A DNA stretch of 16,923 nt from Coprococcus sp. (GTDB lineage: Bacteria > Bacillota > Clostridia > Lachnospirales > Lachnospiraceae): NCBI GenBank assembly GCA_016297495.1, contig JAEDGN010000046.1, forward strand, positions 1 to 16,923, given 5' to 3'. Position 1 is the stretch's first letter. The number at the start of each line of letters is the position of its first letter. The notes under the pieces were generated by a model. It was not told the DNA's origin. It ran no database searches and was given only the letters and a program-made list of their open reading frames with translations. Positions 1 to 6,465 of this stretch are shown one piece after another. The translations under genes and the position numbers were made by a program.

Positions 1-9
1 GGGGATAAA

Positions 10-828
10 ATGCTTGTAAAGATTTTAATTGATAATGTTTCGAAAAATGAGCTTGTCTGTGAATGGGGACTGGCTGTCTATATTGAGTATAAGGGACATC
101 ATTTTCTGCTGGATACGGGTGCTTCTGAGAAGTTTACAGAGAATGCGGCGACTCTGGATATTGATCTGGCGAATGTGGAATACAGTGTCTTGTCCCATGC
201 TCATTTTGATCATGCAGACGGGATGGCAGCTTTTTTTGAAAAAAATGACAGGGCATCTTTCTATTTAAGAAAATCTTCGGCTGAAAACTGTTATAGCGGT
301 AAAGGAGAGGGGAGCAAATATATCGGTATCCACAGAGGCTTTCTGGATACCTACAGAGACAGGATAGTGTATGTGGATGGTGATTATGAGCTGATGTCGG
401 GAGCATATCTGATCCCTCATAAAACTCCTGATCTGGAAGAACAGGGGAGAGGCGCCAATCAGTATGTAAGGATTGGTGAAAGCTGGTATCCTGATAACTA
501 TGAGCATGAGCAGAGCCTTGTCTTTGATACGGAGCAGGGAATGATTATTTTTAACAGCTGTTCTCATGGCGGGGCAGACGCTATTATCCGGGAAGTTGAG
601 GAGACATTTCCGGATAAAAAGATATACGCACTGGTTGGAGGCCTGCATCTTTTTAGAAAATCACCGGAAGATGTGGAGGCATTGGCGGAAAAGATCCGTG
701 AGACGGGTATTCAGAAGATTATTACCGGCCATTGTACCGGAGATGAGGCGATGCAGATTTTACAGGAAAAGCTGGGAGATATCGTGGAGAGTATTTATAC
801 GGGCAAAAGCTTTTATTTTGATGAATAA
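10..828 (+). CDS. MBL-fold metallohydrolase
   Basis: This 272-residue protein is a metallo-beta-lactamase-fold hydrolase. The zinc signature HxHxDH is visible as H63, H65, D67 and H68 in SHAHFDHADG. It is preceded by the usual FLLDTG strand-turn at residues 32-37 and followed by two later His-containing loops, NSCSHGGAD and ITGHCTGDEA, of the kind that complete the metal site. The layout resembles soluble cytoplasmic proteins annotated as 7,8-dihydropterin-6-methyl-4-(beta-D-ribofuranosyl)aminobenzene-5'-phosphate synthase homologues, a label that says little about the true substrate. There is no signal peptide or membrane segment. The ATG is preceded by GGGGAT at the very edge of the window, so the ribosome binding site is only partly visible. 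A PH-domain gene follows after 48 bases and may be cotranscribed. Family assignment is secure; substrate and pathway are unknown. Confidence 0.9.
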   Translation: MLVKILIDNVSKNELVCEWGLAVYIEYKGHHFLLDTGASEKFTENAATLDIDLANVEYSVLSHAHFDHADGMAAFFEKNDRASFYLRKSSAENCYSGKGEGSKYIGIHRGFLDTYRDRIVYVDGDYELMSGAYLIPHKTPDLEEQGRGANQYVRIGESWYPDNYEHEQSLVFDTEQGMIIFNSCSHGGADAIIREVEETFPDKKIYALVGGLHLFRKSPEDVEALAEKIRETGIQKIITGHCTGDEAMQILQEKLGDIVESIYTGKSFYFDE

Positions 829-876
829 TAGTGTAGTATATTGTTTATAAAGAAATTAACAGGAGGTCGGGAGAAA

Positions 877-1272
877 ATGGGTGAAAATAAAGGGATACTC
901 TGGTCAGACAGAAAAAGAATTCTGGGATTGCCGATTACGTTTACAAAGTATGAACTGGATGAGGAACGATTGACGATCCGCAGAGGACTGCTCACATCAA
1001 CAGTTGATGAAACATTATTGTATCGTATACTTGATATTAAGATGAGCCGCACACTGGGACAGAAGATATTTGGAGTGGGAACGATTCATCTCTATTCCGC
1101 GGACAGGACAGATCAGCATCTCGATCTGGAAAGTATCAGCAGACCGGATGAAGTCAGAAAGCAGCTGAGCCGCCTGGTGGAAAAGGCCAGAATGGAAAAG
1201 AGAATGGCAGGCCGTGAAATGTATGGAACAGCGGACATGGACATTATGGAAGATATAGATGGTATGGATTAA
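877..1272 (+). CDS. Small bacterial PH-domain protein
   Basis: The 131-residue product looks like a single bacterial pleckstrin-homology domain of the YdbS/YdbT (DUF304, bPH2) type. It has a strand-rich core, with TKYELDEERLTIRRGLL followed by VDETLLYRILDIKMSRTLGQKIFGVGTIHLYS, where the 'R-I-x-D-I' and 'G-x-G-T-I' pattern is typical. A charged helix and an acidic tail (DMDIMEDIDGMD) follow. Unlike many family members it has no transmembrane segments, so it is probably a soluble adaptor or a membrane-surface protein. The frame is open back to a TTG at 841, but the ATG at 877 has a textbook AGGAGGT at 861-867, so I chose 877. It ends seven bases before a strong terminator. The function is not known; the domain call is a pattern judgement without alignment. 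Confidence 0.8.
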   Translation: MGENKGILWSDRKRILGLPITFTKYELDEERLTIRRGLLTSTVDETLLYRILDIKMSRTLGQKIFGVGTIHLYSADRTDQHLDLESISRPDEVRKQLSRLVEKARMEKRMAGREMYGTADMDIMEDIDGMD

Positions 1273-1278
1273 AAAAAA

Positions 1279-1321
1279 ATCACCATCCCTCTTGACAAAT
1301 ATCAGGGATGGTGATATTTTT
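1279..1321. terminator. Strong two-way intrinsic terminator
   Basis: A perfect 12-bp stem pairs ATCACCATCCCT (1279-1290) with AGGGATGGTGAT (1304-1315) around a 13-base loop. On the + strand it is followed by ATTTTTAT, and on the - strand by a run of T residues (the A tract at 1271-1278). It ends the PH-domain transcript and insulates the heat-shock operon. The loop and the T tract also contain the apparent hrcA promoter, which is unusual. Confidence 0.9.
1292..1320 (+). promoter_or_regulatory. Sigma-A type promoter of the hrcA-dnaK operon
   Basis: A consensus -35 box TTGACA lies at 1292-1297. A 17-base spacer leads to TATTTT at 1315-1320 (4 of 6 matches to the -10 consensus). Transcription would start near 1327, which places the CIRCE operator at about +10 to +36. 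The -35 box lies in the loop of the upstream terminator and the -10 box coincides with its T tract. The position relative to CIRCE supports the call; the start site itself is inferred. Confidence 0.75.
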
Positions 1322-1333
1322 ATGTACAGAAGG

Positions 1334-1364
1334 TGTTAGCACTCCAATATGACGAGTGCTAACA
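1334..1364 (+). promoter_or_regulatory. CIRCE operator (HrcA binding site)
   Basis: This is a perfect CIRCE element: TTAGCACTC (1336-1344), nine bases, then GAGTGCTAA (1354-1362). The inverted repeat continues two further pairs on each side, giving 11-bp arms at 1334-1344 and 1354-1364. CIRCE is the established binding site of the HrcA repressor, whose gene begins 24 bases downstream, so the operon is autoregulated and derepressed when HrcA loses activity on heat shock. Because it lies after the predicted transcription start it will also form a hairpin in the mRNA leader. Confidence 0.97.
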
Positions 1365-1387
1365 ACAGAAAAGGAAGTGATGAATCG

Positions 1388-2437
1388 ATGGAACTGGATC
1401 AACGGAAGATCAAGATTTTGAATGCCATTATACAGACGTATCTTGAGACGGGTGAACCTGTCGGGTCACGAACCATTTCCAGGTTCACCGATTTGAAGCT
1501 CAGTTCAGCAACCATCAGGAATGAGATGTCAGATCTTGAGGAGATGGGATATATTTTACAGCCCCATACATCGGCAGGCCGTATTCCTTCTGACAAGGGC
1601 TACCGTTTTTATGTCGATAATCTGATGAGATCCAAGACTGAGGAAGTTATCAGAGAGAATGAGATGATGGTTCAGAAGGTCGATAAGCTTGAACAGGTTC
1701 TCAAACAGGTGGTAAAGCTTCTGGCAGTCAATACGAATTATGCGTCTCTGATCACTGCGCCTCAGAGCAGGAAGAACAAGCTGAAGTTCATTCAGCTGTC
1801 ACAGGTATCAGATGATCAGCTCCTGGCGGTGATGATGCTTGAGGGCAACATTATCAAGAACAGGATTCTCACAGTAGATGAGCTGGTAGAGAAGGAAGAG
1901 GTTGTGAAGCTGAATCTGCTGCTGAACACTTATCTTCAGGGTCTGAGTCTTCAGGAGATCAACATGGAGCTGATTCAGACAATGAAGCGGCAGGCTCAGG
2001 GCCACAGAAATATTATCAGCGAGTTGATCGATATGATTGTGGAGGCCATTCAGGAAGAGGACGATACTGAGATTTATACAAGCGGTACGACGAATCTTCT
2101 GAAGTATCCGGAACTGGGAGACAGAGAGAAGGCCGGCCAGCTCCTATATGCACTGGAAGAGAAGCAGGGACTCAATGAACTGATCGCAGCCAGTGAAGGA
2201 AGCGAAGAAAAGCATGGCATACAGGTATATATCGGATCAGAATCGCCGGTACAGTCCATGAAGGATTGCAGTATTGTTACTGCGACCTATGAATTGGAAG
2301 AAGGCGTACAGGGAACGATAGGTATTATCGGTCCAAAGCGAATGGATTATAAGAAAGTTGTGGATAATCTGGAGACAGTAATGACGCAGCTGGATACAAT
2401 ATTTAAAAAAGACAAATATGATAATCAGAATGAATAA
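1388..2437 (+). CDS. hrcA: Heat-inducible transcription repressor HrcA
   Basis: HrcA is the repressor that binds CIRCE; its folding depends on the GroE chaperonin. The 349-residue length is normal for the family. The N-terminal winged helix is clear: LDQRKIKILNAIIQTYLETG, GEPVGSRTISR, LSSATIRNEMSDLEEMGY, then QPHTSAGRIPSDKGYRFYVD. The C-terminal effector part contains TATYELEEGVQGTIGIIGPKRMDY, also characteristic. The frame is open back to an ATG at 1349, but that codon lies inside CIRCE and lacks a ribosome binding site. ATG 1388 has AAGGAAG about ten bases upstream and gives the usual N-terminus, so I chose it. It is the first gene of the operon, with grpE following after 14 bases. Confidence 0.97.
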   Translation: MELDQRKIKILNAIIQTYLETGEPVGSRTISRFTDLKLSSATIRNEMSDLEEMGYILQPHTSAGRIPSDKGYRFYVDNLMRSKTEEVIRENEMMVQKVDKLEQVLKQVVKLLAVNTNYASLITAPQSRKNKLKFIQLSQVSDDQLLAVMMLEGNIIKNRILTVDELVEKEEVVKLNLLLNTYLQGLSLQEINMELIQTMKRQAQGHRNIISELIDMIVEAIQEEDDTEIYTSGTTNLLKYPELGDREKAGQLLYALEEKQGLNELIAASEGSEEKHGIQVYIGSESPVQSMKDCSIVTATYELEEGVQGTIGIIGPKRMDYKKVVDNLETVMTQLDTIFKKDKYDNQNE

Positions 2438-2451
2438 AGAGGTGACATGAT

Positions 2452-3084
2452 TTGGCAGAGAATCAGGAAAATAAAGATAAAGATTTAGAGCAGCCTGCCG
2501 GTGAGCAGAACGCTCCTGAAGAGACGGAGACTCCGGAAGAGGAAGCAAAGACAGAGGATGCAGCTGAGGAAGAATCCGGAGAGGCAGAGAAGCCGGAAGA
2601 GGGTTCAGCAGACAAGAAGCCGAAGTTCTTTAAGAAAGACAAGAAGGATAAGAAGGATGCCGAGATTGAGGATCTGAAGGACAGACTGATGCGTCAGATG
2701 GCTGAATTTGATAATTACAGAAAACGTACTGACAAGGAGAAGAAACAGAATTATGAAATTGGTGCAGCTGATTTTATTCTGAAGATCCTTCCGGTGGTTG
2801 ATAATTTTGAAAGAGGCCTGAATGCCATGACAGAAGCTGATAAGGAAACATCTTTTGCTCAGGGCATTGAGATGATCTACAAGCAGCTGACCAAGGTCCT
2901 GGAGGATGAAGGCGTAACTGTGATCGAGGCTCAGGGTAAGGAATTTGATCCGATGCTTCACAATGCAGTCATGCAGCAGCCTAGTGAAGAATATGAATCC
3001 GGTATTGTGATTCAGGAACTTCAGAAGGGTTATAAATACAAGGACAGAGTCATCAGACACAGTATGGTCATGGTGGCAGAGTAA
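2452..3084 (+). CDS. grpE: Nucleotide exchange factor GrpE
   Basis: GrpE dimers release ADP from DnaK and act as a thermosensor in the chaperone cycle. The 210-residue protein starts with a long, low-complexity, acidic and then lysine-rich tail (about residues 1-70, including KKDKKDKKD). This is followed by the coiled-coil helix (EDLKDRLMRQMAEFDNYRKR) and the family's C-terminal region: FDPMLHNAVMQ, SGIVIQELQKGYKYKDRVIR and SMVMVAE. The start is a TTG with AGAGGTGA at 2438-2445, six bases upstream. The only nearby ATG (2447) is in another frame that soon stops. The TTG may temper expression relative to dnaK, which has an ATG and a stronger AGGAGG site. Confidence 0.96.
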   Translation: MAENQENKDKDLEQPAGEQNAPEETETPEEEAKTEDAAEEESGEAEKPEEGSADKKPKFFKKDKKDKKDAEIEDLKDRLMRQMAEFDNYRKRTDKEKKQNYEIGAADFILKILPVVDNFERGLNAMTEADKETSFAQGIEMIYKQLTKVLEDEGVTVIEAQGKEFDPMLHNAVMQQPSEEYESGIVIQELQKGYKYKDRVIRHSMVMVAE

Positions 3085-3137
3085 CAGACAACAACTTTTA
3101 ATATAATATATATTGGACATTTACAGGAGGTAATATT

Positions 3138-4982
3138 ATGAGTAAAATCATTGGTATCGATTTAGGAACAACAAATTCATGTGTAGCAGTTATGGAAGGC
3201 GGCAAGCCGGTAGTTATCGCCAATACAGAGGGCGCAAGAACAACACCGTCCGTTGTTGCATTTACAAAGACAGGTGAGAGACTTGTAGGTGAACCTGCAA
3301 AGCGTCAGGCAGTTACCAACGCAGACAAGACGATCTCTTCTATCAAGAGACACATGGGCTCTGATTATAGAGTGAATATTGAAGGCAAGAAATATTCTCC
3401 ACAGGAGATTTCAGCTATGGTTCTTCAGAAACTGAAAGCTGATGCAGAGAGCTATCTTGGCGAGAAGGTTACAGAGGCTGTTATCACGGTTCCTGCATAT
3501 TTCAACGATGCTCAGAGACAGGCAACAAAAGACGCAGGTAAGATCGCAGGCCTCGATGTAAAGCGTATCATCAACGAGCCGACAGCAGCTGCACTTGCAT
3601 ATGGTCTTGACAATGAGAATGAGCAGAAGATCATGGTTTATGACCTTGGCGGCGGTACATTTGATGTATCTATCATTGAGATCGGTGACGGTGTTATCGA
3701 AGTACTTGCGACAAATGGTGATACAAGACTTGGCGGCGATGACTTTGATAATAAGATTACACAGTATATGCTTTCAGAGTTCAAGAGAACAGAGGGCGTT
3801 GACCTCTCCGGTGACAAGATGGCAATGCAGAGACTTCGTGAAGCAGCTGAGAAGGCTAAGAAAGAGCTTTCAAGCGCAACAACAACGAATATCAACCTGC
3901 CATTCATCACAGCAACAGCTGAAGGACCGAAGCATTTTGATATGAATCTGACACGTGCGAAATTCGATGAACTGACACATGATCTGGTTGAGAGAACAGT
4001 TGTACCTGTACAGAATGCGTTAAGCGATGCAGGCCTTTCAATGAGTGAGATCAGCAAAGTCCTTCTGGTAGGCGGTTCTACACGTATTCCTGCTGTACAG
4101 GATAAGGTAAGACAGCTGACAGGCAAGGAACCGAACAAATCCCTGAACCCTGATGAGTGTGTAGCTATCGGTGCTTCTATCCAGGGTGGTAAGCTTGCCG
4201 GCGATTCAGGTGCAGGAGATATCCTCTTACTGGATGTTACACCACTGACACTTTCCATCGAGACAATGGGTGGTATTGCAACTCATCTGATCGAGAGAAA
4301 TACAACAATTCCGACAAGAAAGAGCCAGATATTCTCCACAGCTGCAGATAACCAGCCGGCAGTAGATATCAATGTTGTACAGGGTGAGAGACAGTTCGCA
4401 AAGGACAATAAGAGCCTTGGACGTTTCCAGCTGGATGGTATCGCACCTGCAAGACGTGGTGTTCCACAGATCGAGGTTACATTTGATATTGATGCCAATG
4501 GTATTGTTAATGTATCTGCAAAAGATCTTGGAACAGGCAGAGAACAGCATATTACCATTACAGCAGGCTCCAACCTTTCCGATGCAGAAATCGATAAGGC
4601 CGTAAAGGAAGCTGCTGAATATGAGGCACAGGATAAGAAACGTAAGGAAGGTATCGATGCAAGAAATGATGCAGATGCCATGGTATTCCAGACAGAGAAT
4701 GCTCTGAAGGAAGTGGGCGATAAGATCAGTGCGGATGATAAGGCAAAGGTTCAGGAAGAGATCGACAGCCTGAAAGCTGTTATTGAGAAGACGAACATCG
4801 AGTCCATGACAGATGCAGAGATCGATGAGATTAAGGCAGGCAAGGAAAGACTGATGAATGTGGCTCAGCCTGTATTCGCAAAGATGTATGAAGCTCAGAA
4901 CCCGAATATGGGTGCAGGCCCGCAGGGCGGTGGTTATCAGAACAAGGATGATGTTGTTGATGGAGATTACACAGAAGTCTAG
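3138..4982 (+). CDS. dnaK: Molecular chaperone DnaK (Hsp70)
   Basis: DnaK is the ATP-dependent Hsp70 working with DnaJ and GrpE on unfolded cytoplasmic proteins. All actin-fold ATPase signatures are present: IGIDLGTTNS (residues 5-14), IINEPTAAALAYG, DLGGGTFDVS (169-178) and LLVGGSTRIPAVQ (about 309-321). The linker DVTPLTLSIET leads into the substrate-binding domain, and the tail ends DDVVDGDYTEV, close to the classic conserved end. At 614 residues it has the shorter N-terminal quadrant expected of Gram-positive DnaK. AGGAGG at 3125-3130 precedes the ATG by seven bases. Codon choice is more biased than in neighbouring genes (ACA, GGC, CTT, AAG favoured), fitting high expression. A structured intergenic element directly follows the stop codon. 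Confidence 0.99.
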   Translation: MSKIIGIDLGTTNSCVAVMEGGKPVVIANTEGARTTPSVVAFTKTGERLVGEPAKRQAVTNADKTISSIKRHMGSDYRVNIEGKKYSPQEISAMVLQKLKADAESYLGEKVTEAVITVPAYFNDAQRQATKDAGKIAGLDVKRIINEPTAAALAYGLDNENEQKIMVYDLGGGTFDVSIIEIGDGVIEVLATNGDTRLGGDDFDNKITQYMLSEFKRTEGVDLSGDKMAMQRLREAAEKAKKELSSATTTNINLPFITATAEGPKHFDMNLTRAKFDELTHDLVERTVVPVQNALSDAGLSMSEISKVLLVGGSTRIPAVQDKVRQLTGKEPNKSLNPDECVAIGASIQGGKLAGDSGAGDILLLDVTPLTLSIETMGGIATHLIERNTTIPTRKSQIFSTAADNQPAVDINVVQGERQFAKDNKSLGRFQLDGIAPARRGVPQIEVTFDIDANGIVNVSAKDLGTGREQHITITAGSNLSDAEIDKAVKEAAEYEAQDKKRKEGIDARNDADAMVFQTENALKEVGDKISADDKAKVQEEIDSLKAVIEKTNIESMTDAEIDEIKAGKERLMNVAQPVFAKMYEAQNPNMGAGPQGGGYQNKDDVVDGDYTEV

Positions 4983-5034
4983 TGAGGAGATTCGCCAGAA
5001 TCGGAGTAACGGCCTGAGACGACAAATAATATAA

Positions 5035-5070
5035 GGCGGAAAGCGAAGTGGAAACACTTGGCTTTTCGCC
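5035..5070 (+). other. Very stable RNA hairpin with GAAA tetraloop
   Basis: Bases 5035-5050 (GGCGGAAAGCGAAGTG) pair with 5055-5070 (CACTTGGCTTTTCGCC) with one G-T wobble and a single G-G mismatch, capped by GAAA at 5051-5054. GNRA loops cap stable functional RNA stems. Only ATTTC follows, not a T tract, so it is a poor terminator and more likely a barrier to 3' exonucleases protecting the upstream dnaK message. Confidence 0.8.
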
Positions 5071-5078
5071 ATTTCAAA

Positions 5079-5136
5079 GCGTCGGTGTAGAGGGGACAAT
5101 ATGAACGAAAACGTATGGCCCCCTGTACATCGACGC
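5079..5136 (+). other. Long imperfect inverted repeat (58 bases)
   Basis: Bases 5079-5095 pair with 5120-5136 over 17 positions with one mismatch (G5090-G5125) and one wobble. The inner part can extend through a short CG-AAAA-CG hairpin at 5106-5113. The outer arms are GCGTCGGTGTA and TGTACATCGACGC. There is no terminator-type T tract. In DNA the arms could equally be the ends of a small palindromic mobile repeat. Confidence 0.75.
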
Positions 5137-5172
5137 AAGTATGGAGGGAGATTTCAGATGGCGGGCTTTTAA
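5101..5172 (+). other. Possible 23-codon small open reading frame
   Basis: An ATG at 5101 has GAGGGG at 5090-5095 five bases upstream and reads 23 codons to a TAA at 5170-5172. The predicted peptide begins MNENVWPPVHRRKYGG and is basic and aromatic. The same frame is open back to 5035 without another start. It lies entirely within the inverted repeats, so the open frame may be a by-product of the repeat sequence. Translation would also have to open the long hairpin. I treat it as a candidate only. Confidence 0.2.
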
Positions 5173-5206
5173 CTGACCGGTGTCTGAGCTGAAAGGATGT
5201 GATCGT

Positions 5207-6385
5207 ATGGCAGATAAAAGAGATTATTATGAAGTTCTTGGTGTAGATAGAAGTGCGAGCGATGCTGATCTGAAGAAGGCATATAGAAAGCTTGCGAAAA
5301 AATATCATCCTGATACTAATCCGGGTGATAAAGAAGCTGAAGCGAAGTTTAAAGAGGCGTCAGAAGCTTATGCGATACTAAGTGACCCGGATAAGAGGAA
5401 ACAGTATGATCAGTTTGGTCATGCGGCCTTTGAACAGGGCGGCGGCGGAGCAGGCGGCTTTGGCGGTTTTGACTTTGGCGGCGATATGGGCGATATATTC
5501 GGTGATATATTCGGTGATTTATTTGGTGCAGGTTCCAGAAGCAGCCAGAGGACTTATAATGGTCCGATGCAGGGTGCCAATGTTAAGATCAACATGCGGA
5601 TCAGCTTTATGGAAGCTGTATTCGGCGTAGAGAAGAATATAGAAATTGGTTATAAAGAAGAATGTGATACCTGTCATGGTACAGGTGCGAAGCCTGGCAC
5701 ACAGCCGCAGACCTGTCCGAAATGTAATGGCTCCGGTCAGGTTGTGTTCACACAGCAGTCCTTCTTTGGAGCAGTCCGGAATGTTCAGACCTGTCCGGAA
5801 TGTGGCGGTGAAGGTAAGGTTGTTAAGGAGAAATGTCCAAAATGTGCCGGACAGGGATTCAAAAAGATTCGCAAGCCTTTGAAAGTAACGATTCCTGCCG
5901 GTGTTGATGATGGTATCAGTGTCAGGGTAGCAGGTTTTGGTGAGCCTGGAAAGAATGGCGGACCAAGAGGCGATCTTCTGGTTGGTCTTCAGGTTGGGCG
6001 TCATCCGATTTTTCAGAGACAGGATTATGATATTTTCTCCACAGTGCCTATTTCATTTGCAGATGCTGCACTGGGCGGGGACATTACAATTCAGACGGTG
6101 GACGGCGAAGTGACTCAGAATATCCGTCCGGGAACACAGACCGATACGCGTCTTCGCCTGAAGGGTAAAGGTGTTCCTTCCAGAAGGAATAAGAATGTGC
6201 GTGGTGATCACTATGTTACGCTGGTAGTGCAGGTGCCTGAGAAGCTGAATAATGAACAGAAGGAGCTTCTCCGTAAGTTTGATGATGCCATGAAGGGTAA
6301 ATATACACCTGAAGAGGGCGAAGGCAAGAAAAAGAAAAAGTTCATGGAAAAGTTAAAAGAAACATTTGAAGATCTTGAGGACTAA
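5207..6385 (+). CDS. dnaJ: Co-chaperone DnaJ (Hsp40, type I)
   Basis: DnaJ delivers substrates to DnaK and stimulates its ATPase. The 392-residue protein is a full type I Hsp40. The J domain occupies residues 6-70 with the catalytic HPD at 34-36. A Gly/Phe-rich linker includes a tandem DIFG repeat at residues 96-107. Four zinc-binding CxxCxGxG-type motifs follow (CDTCHGTG, CPKCNGSG, CPECGGEG, CPKCAGQG), then the substrate-binding barrels and dimer region (VPEKLNNEQKELLRKF). The frame is open back to a GTG at 5180, but ATG 5207 begins the standard MADKRDYYEVLGV and has AAAGGA at 5192-5197, so I chose it. It is the last gene of the CIRCE operon before a terminator. Confidence 0.98.
   Translation: MADKRDYYEVLGVDRSASDADLKKAYRKLAKKYHPDTNPGDKEAEAKFKEASEAYAILSDPDKRKQYDQFGHAAFEQGGGGAGGFGGFDFGGDMGDIFGDIFGDLFGAGSRSSQRTYNGPMQGANVKINMRISFMEAVFGVEKNIEIGYKEECDTCHGTGAKPGTQPQTCPKCNGSGQVVFTQQSFFGAVRNVQTCPECGGEGKVVKEKCPKCAGQGFKKIRKPLKVTIPAGVDDGISVRVAGFGEPGKNGGPRGDLLVGLQVGRHPIFQRQDYDIFSTVPISFADAALGGDITIQTVDGEVTQNIRPGTQTDTRLRLKGKGVPSRRNKNVRGDHYVTLVVQVPEKLNNEQKELLRKFDDAMKGKYTPEEGEGKKKKKFMEKLKETFEDLED
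5492..5527 (+). repeat. 12-base tandem repeat inside dnaJ
   Basis: GATATATTCGGT occurs twice in exact tandem (5492-5503, 5504-5515), followed by a degenerate third copy GATTTATTTGGT (5516-5527). It encodes DIFGDIFGDLFG in the Gly/Phe linker. The in-frame 12-base unit could expand or contract by slippage without frameshifting the gene. Confidence 0.85.
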
Positions 6386-6405
6386 AAACAGATCGACAGA
6401 TAACA

Positions 6406-6432
6406 GGGCGCTCCATTACAGAACGCCCTTTT
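6406..6432 (+). terminator. Intrinsic terminator after dnaJ
   Basis: GGGCG (6406-6410) pairs with CGCCC (6424-6428). The stem can extend past one mismatch through TC/GA, leaving a short loop, and it is followed directly by TTTTG. It is a modest but well-formed terminator ending the chaperone operon 21 bases after the dnaJ stop. The short T tract suggests some readthrough into prmA, for which I find no separate promoter. Confidence 0.7.
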
Positions 6433-6465
6433 GTGCTATGAAAACAGAGAATGGAGATAATATTG

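Larger units (their letters stand above)
4983..5172. repeat. Structured, repeat-like dnaK-dnaJ intergenic element
   Basis: The 224-base gap between dnaK and dnaJ is far longer than other gaps in this operon (14 and 53 bases) and is packed with inverted repeats. These are a small hairpin at 4989-5002 (GATTC/GAATC), a 16-position stem with a GAAA loop at 5035-5070, and a long stem at 5079-5136. It begins immediately after the dnaK stop and seems to end about 35 bases before dnaJ. The base composition and palindromes resemble dispersed intergenic repeats (REP/BIME or MITE-like), and I have an unverified impression that similar sequence recurs in gut Lachnospiraceae genomes. Other possibilities are an mRNA processing or stability element that sets the DnaK:DnaJ ratio, or a relic of an insertion. 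No other copy is visible in this window, so repeat status is inferred. Confidence 0.55.

Noticed and set aside
3102..3107. TATAAT in the grpE-dnaK gap as a separate dnaK promoter
   Set aside because: The gap is AT-rich and no acceptable -35 box lies 16-18 bases upstream, so a dnaK-specific promoter is not supported.
2605..3120. Minus-strand open frame of 171 codons over grpE
   Set aside because: Antisense shadow of lysine/glutamate-rich grpE; no family resemblance.
3638..4258. Minus-strand open frame of 206 codons inside dnaK
   Set aside because: Antisense shadow of a highly biased gene; Ser-rich translation with no domain.
4227..5138. Long minus-strand open frame over the dnaK 3' end and the intergenic element (303 codons)
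   Set aside because: It lies mostly antisense to dnaK, has no ribosome binding site or recognisable domain, and its openness is explained by biased dnaK codon use.
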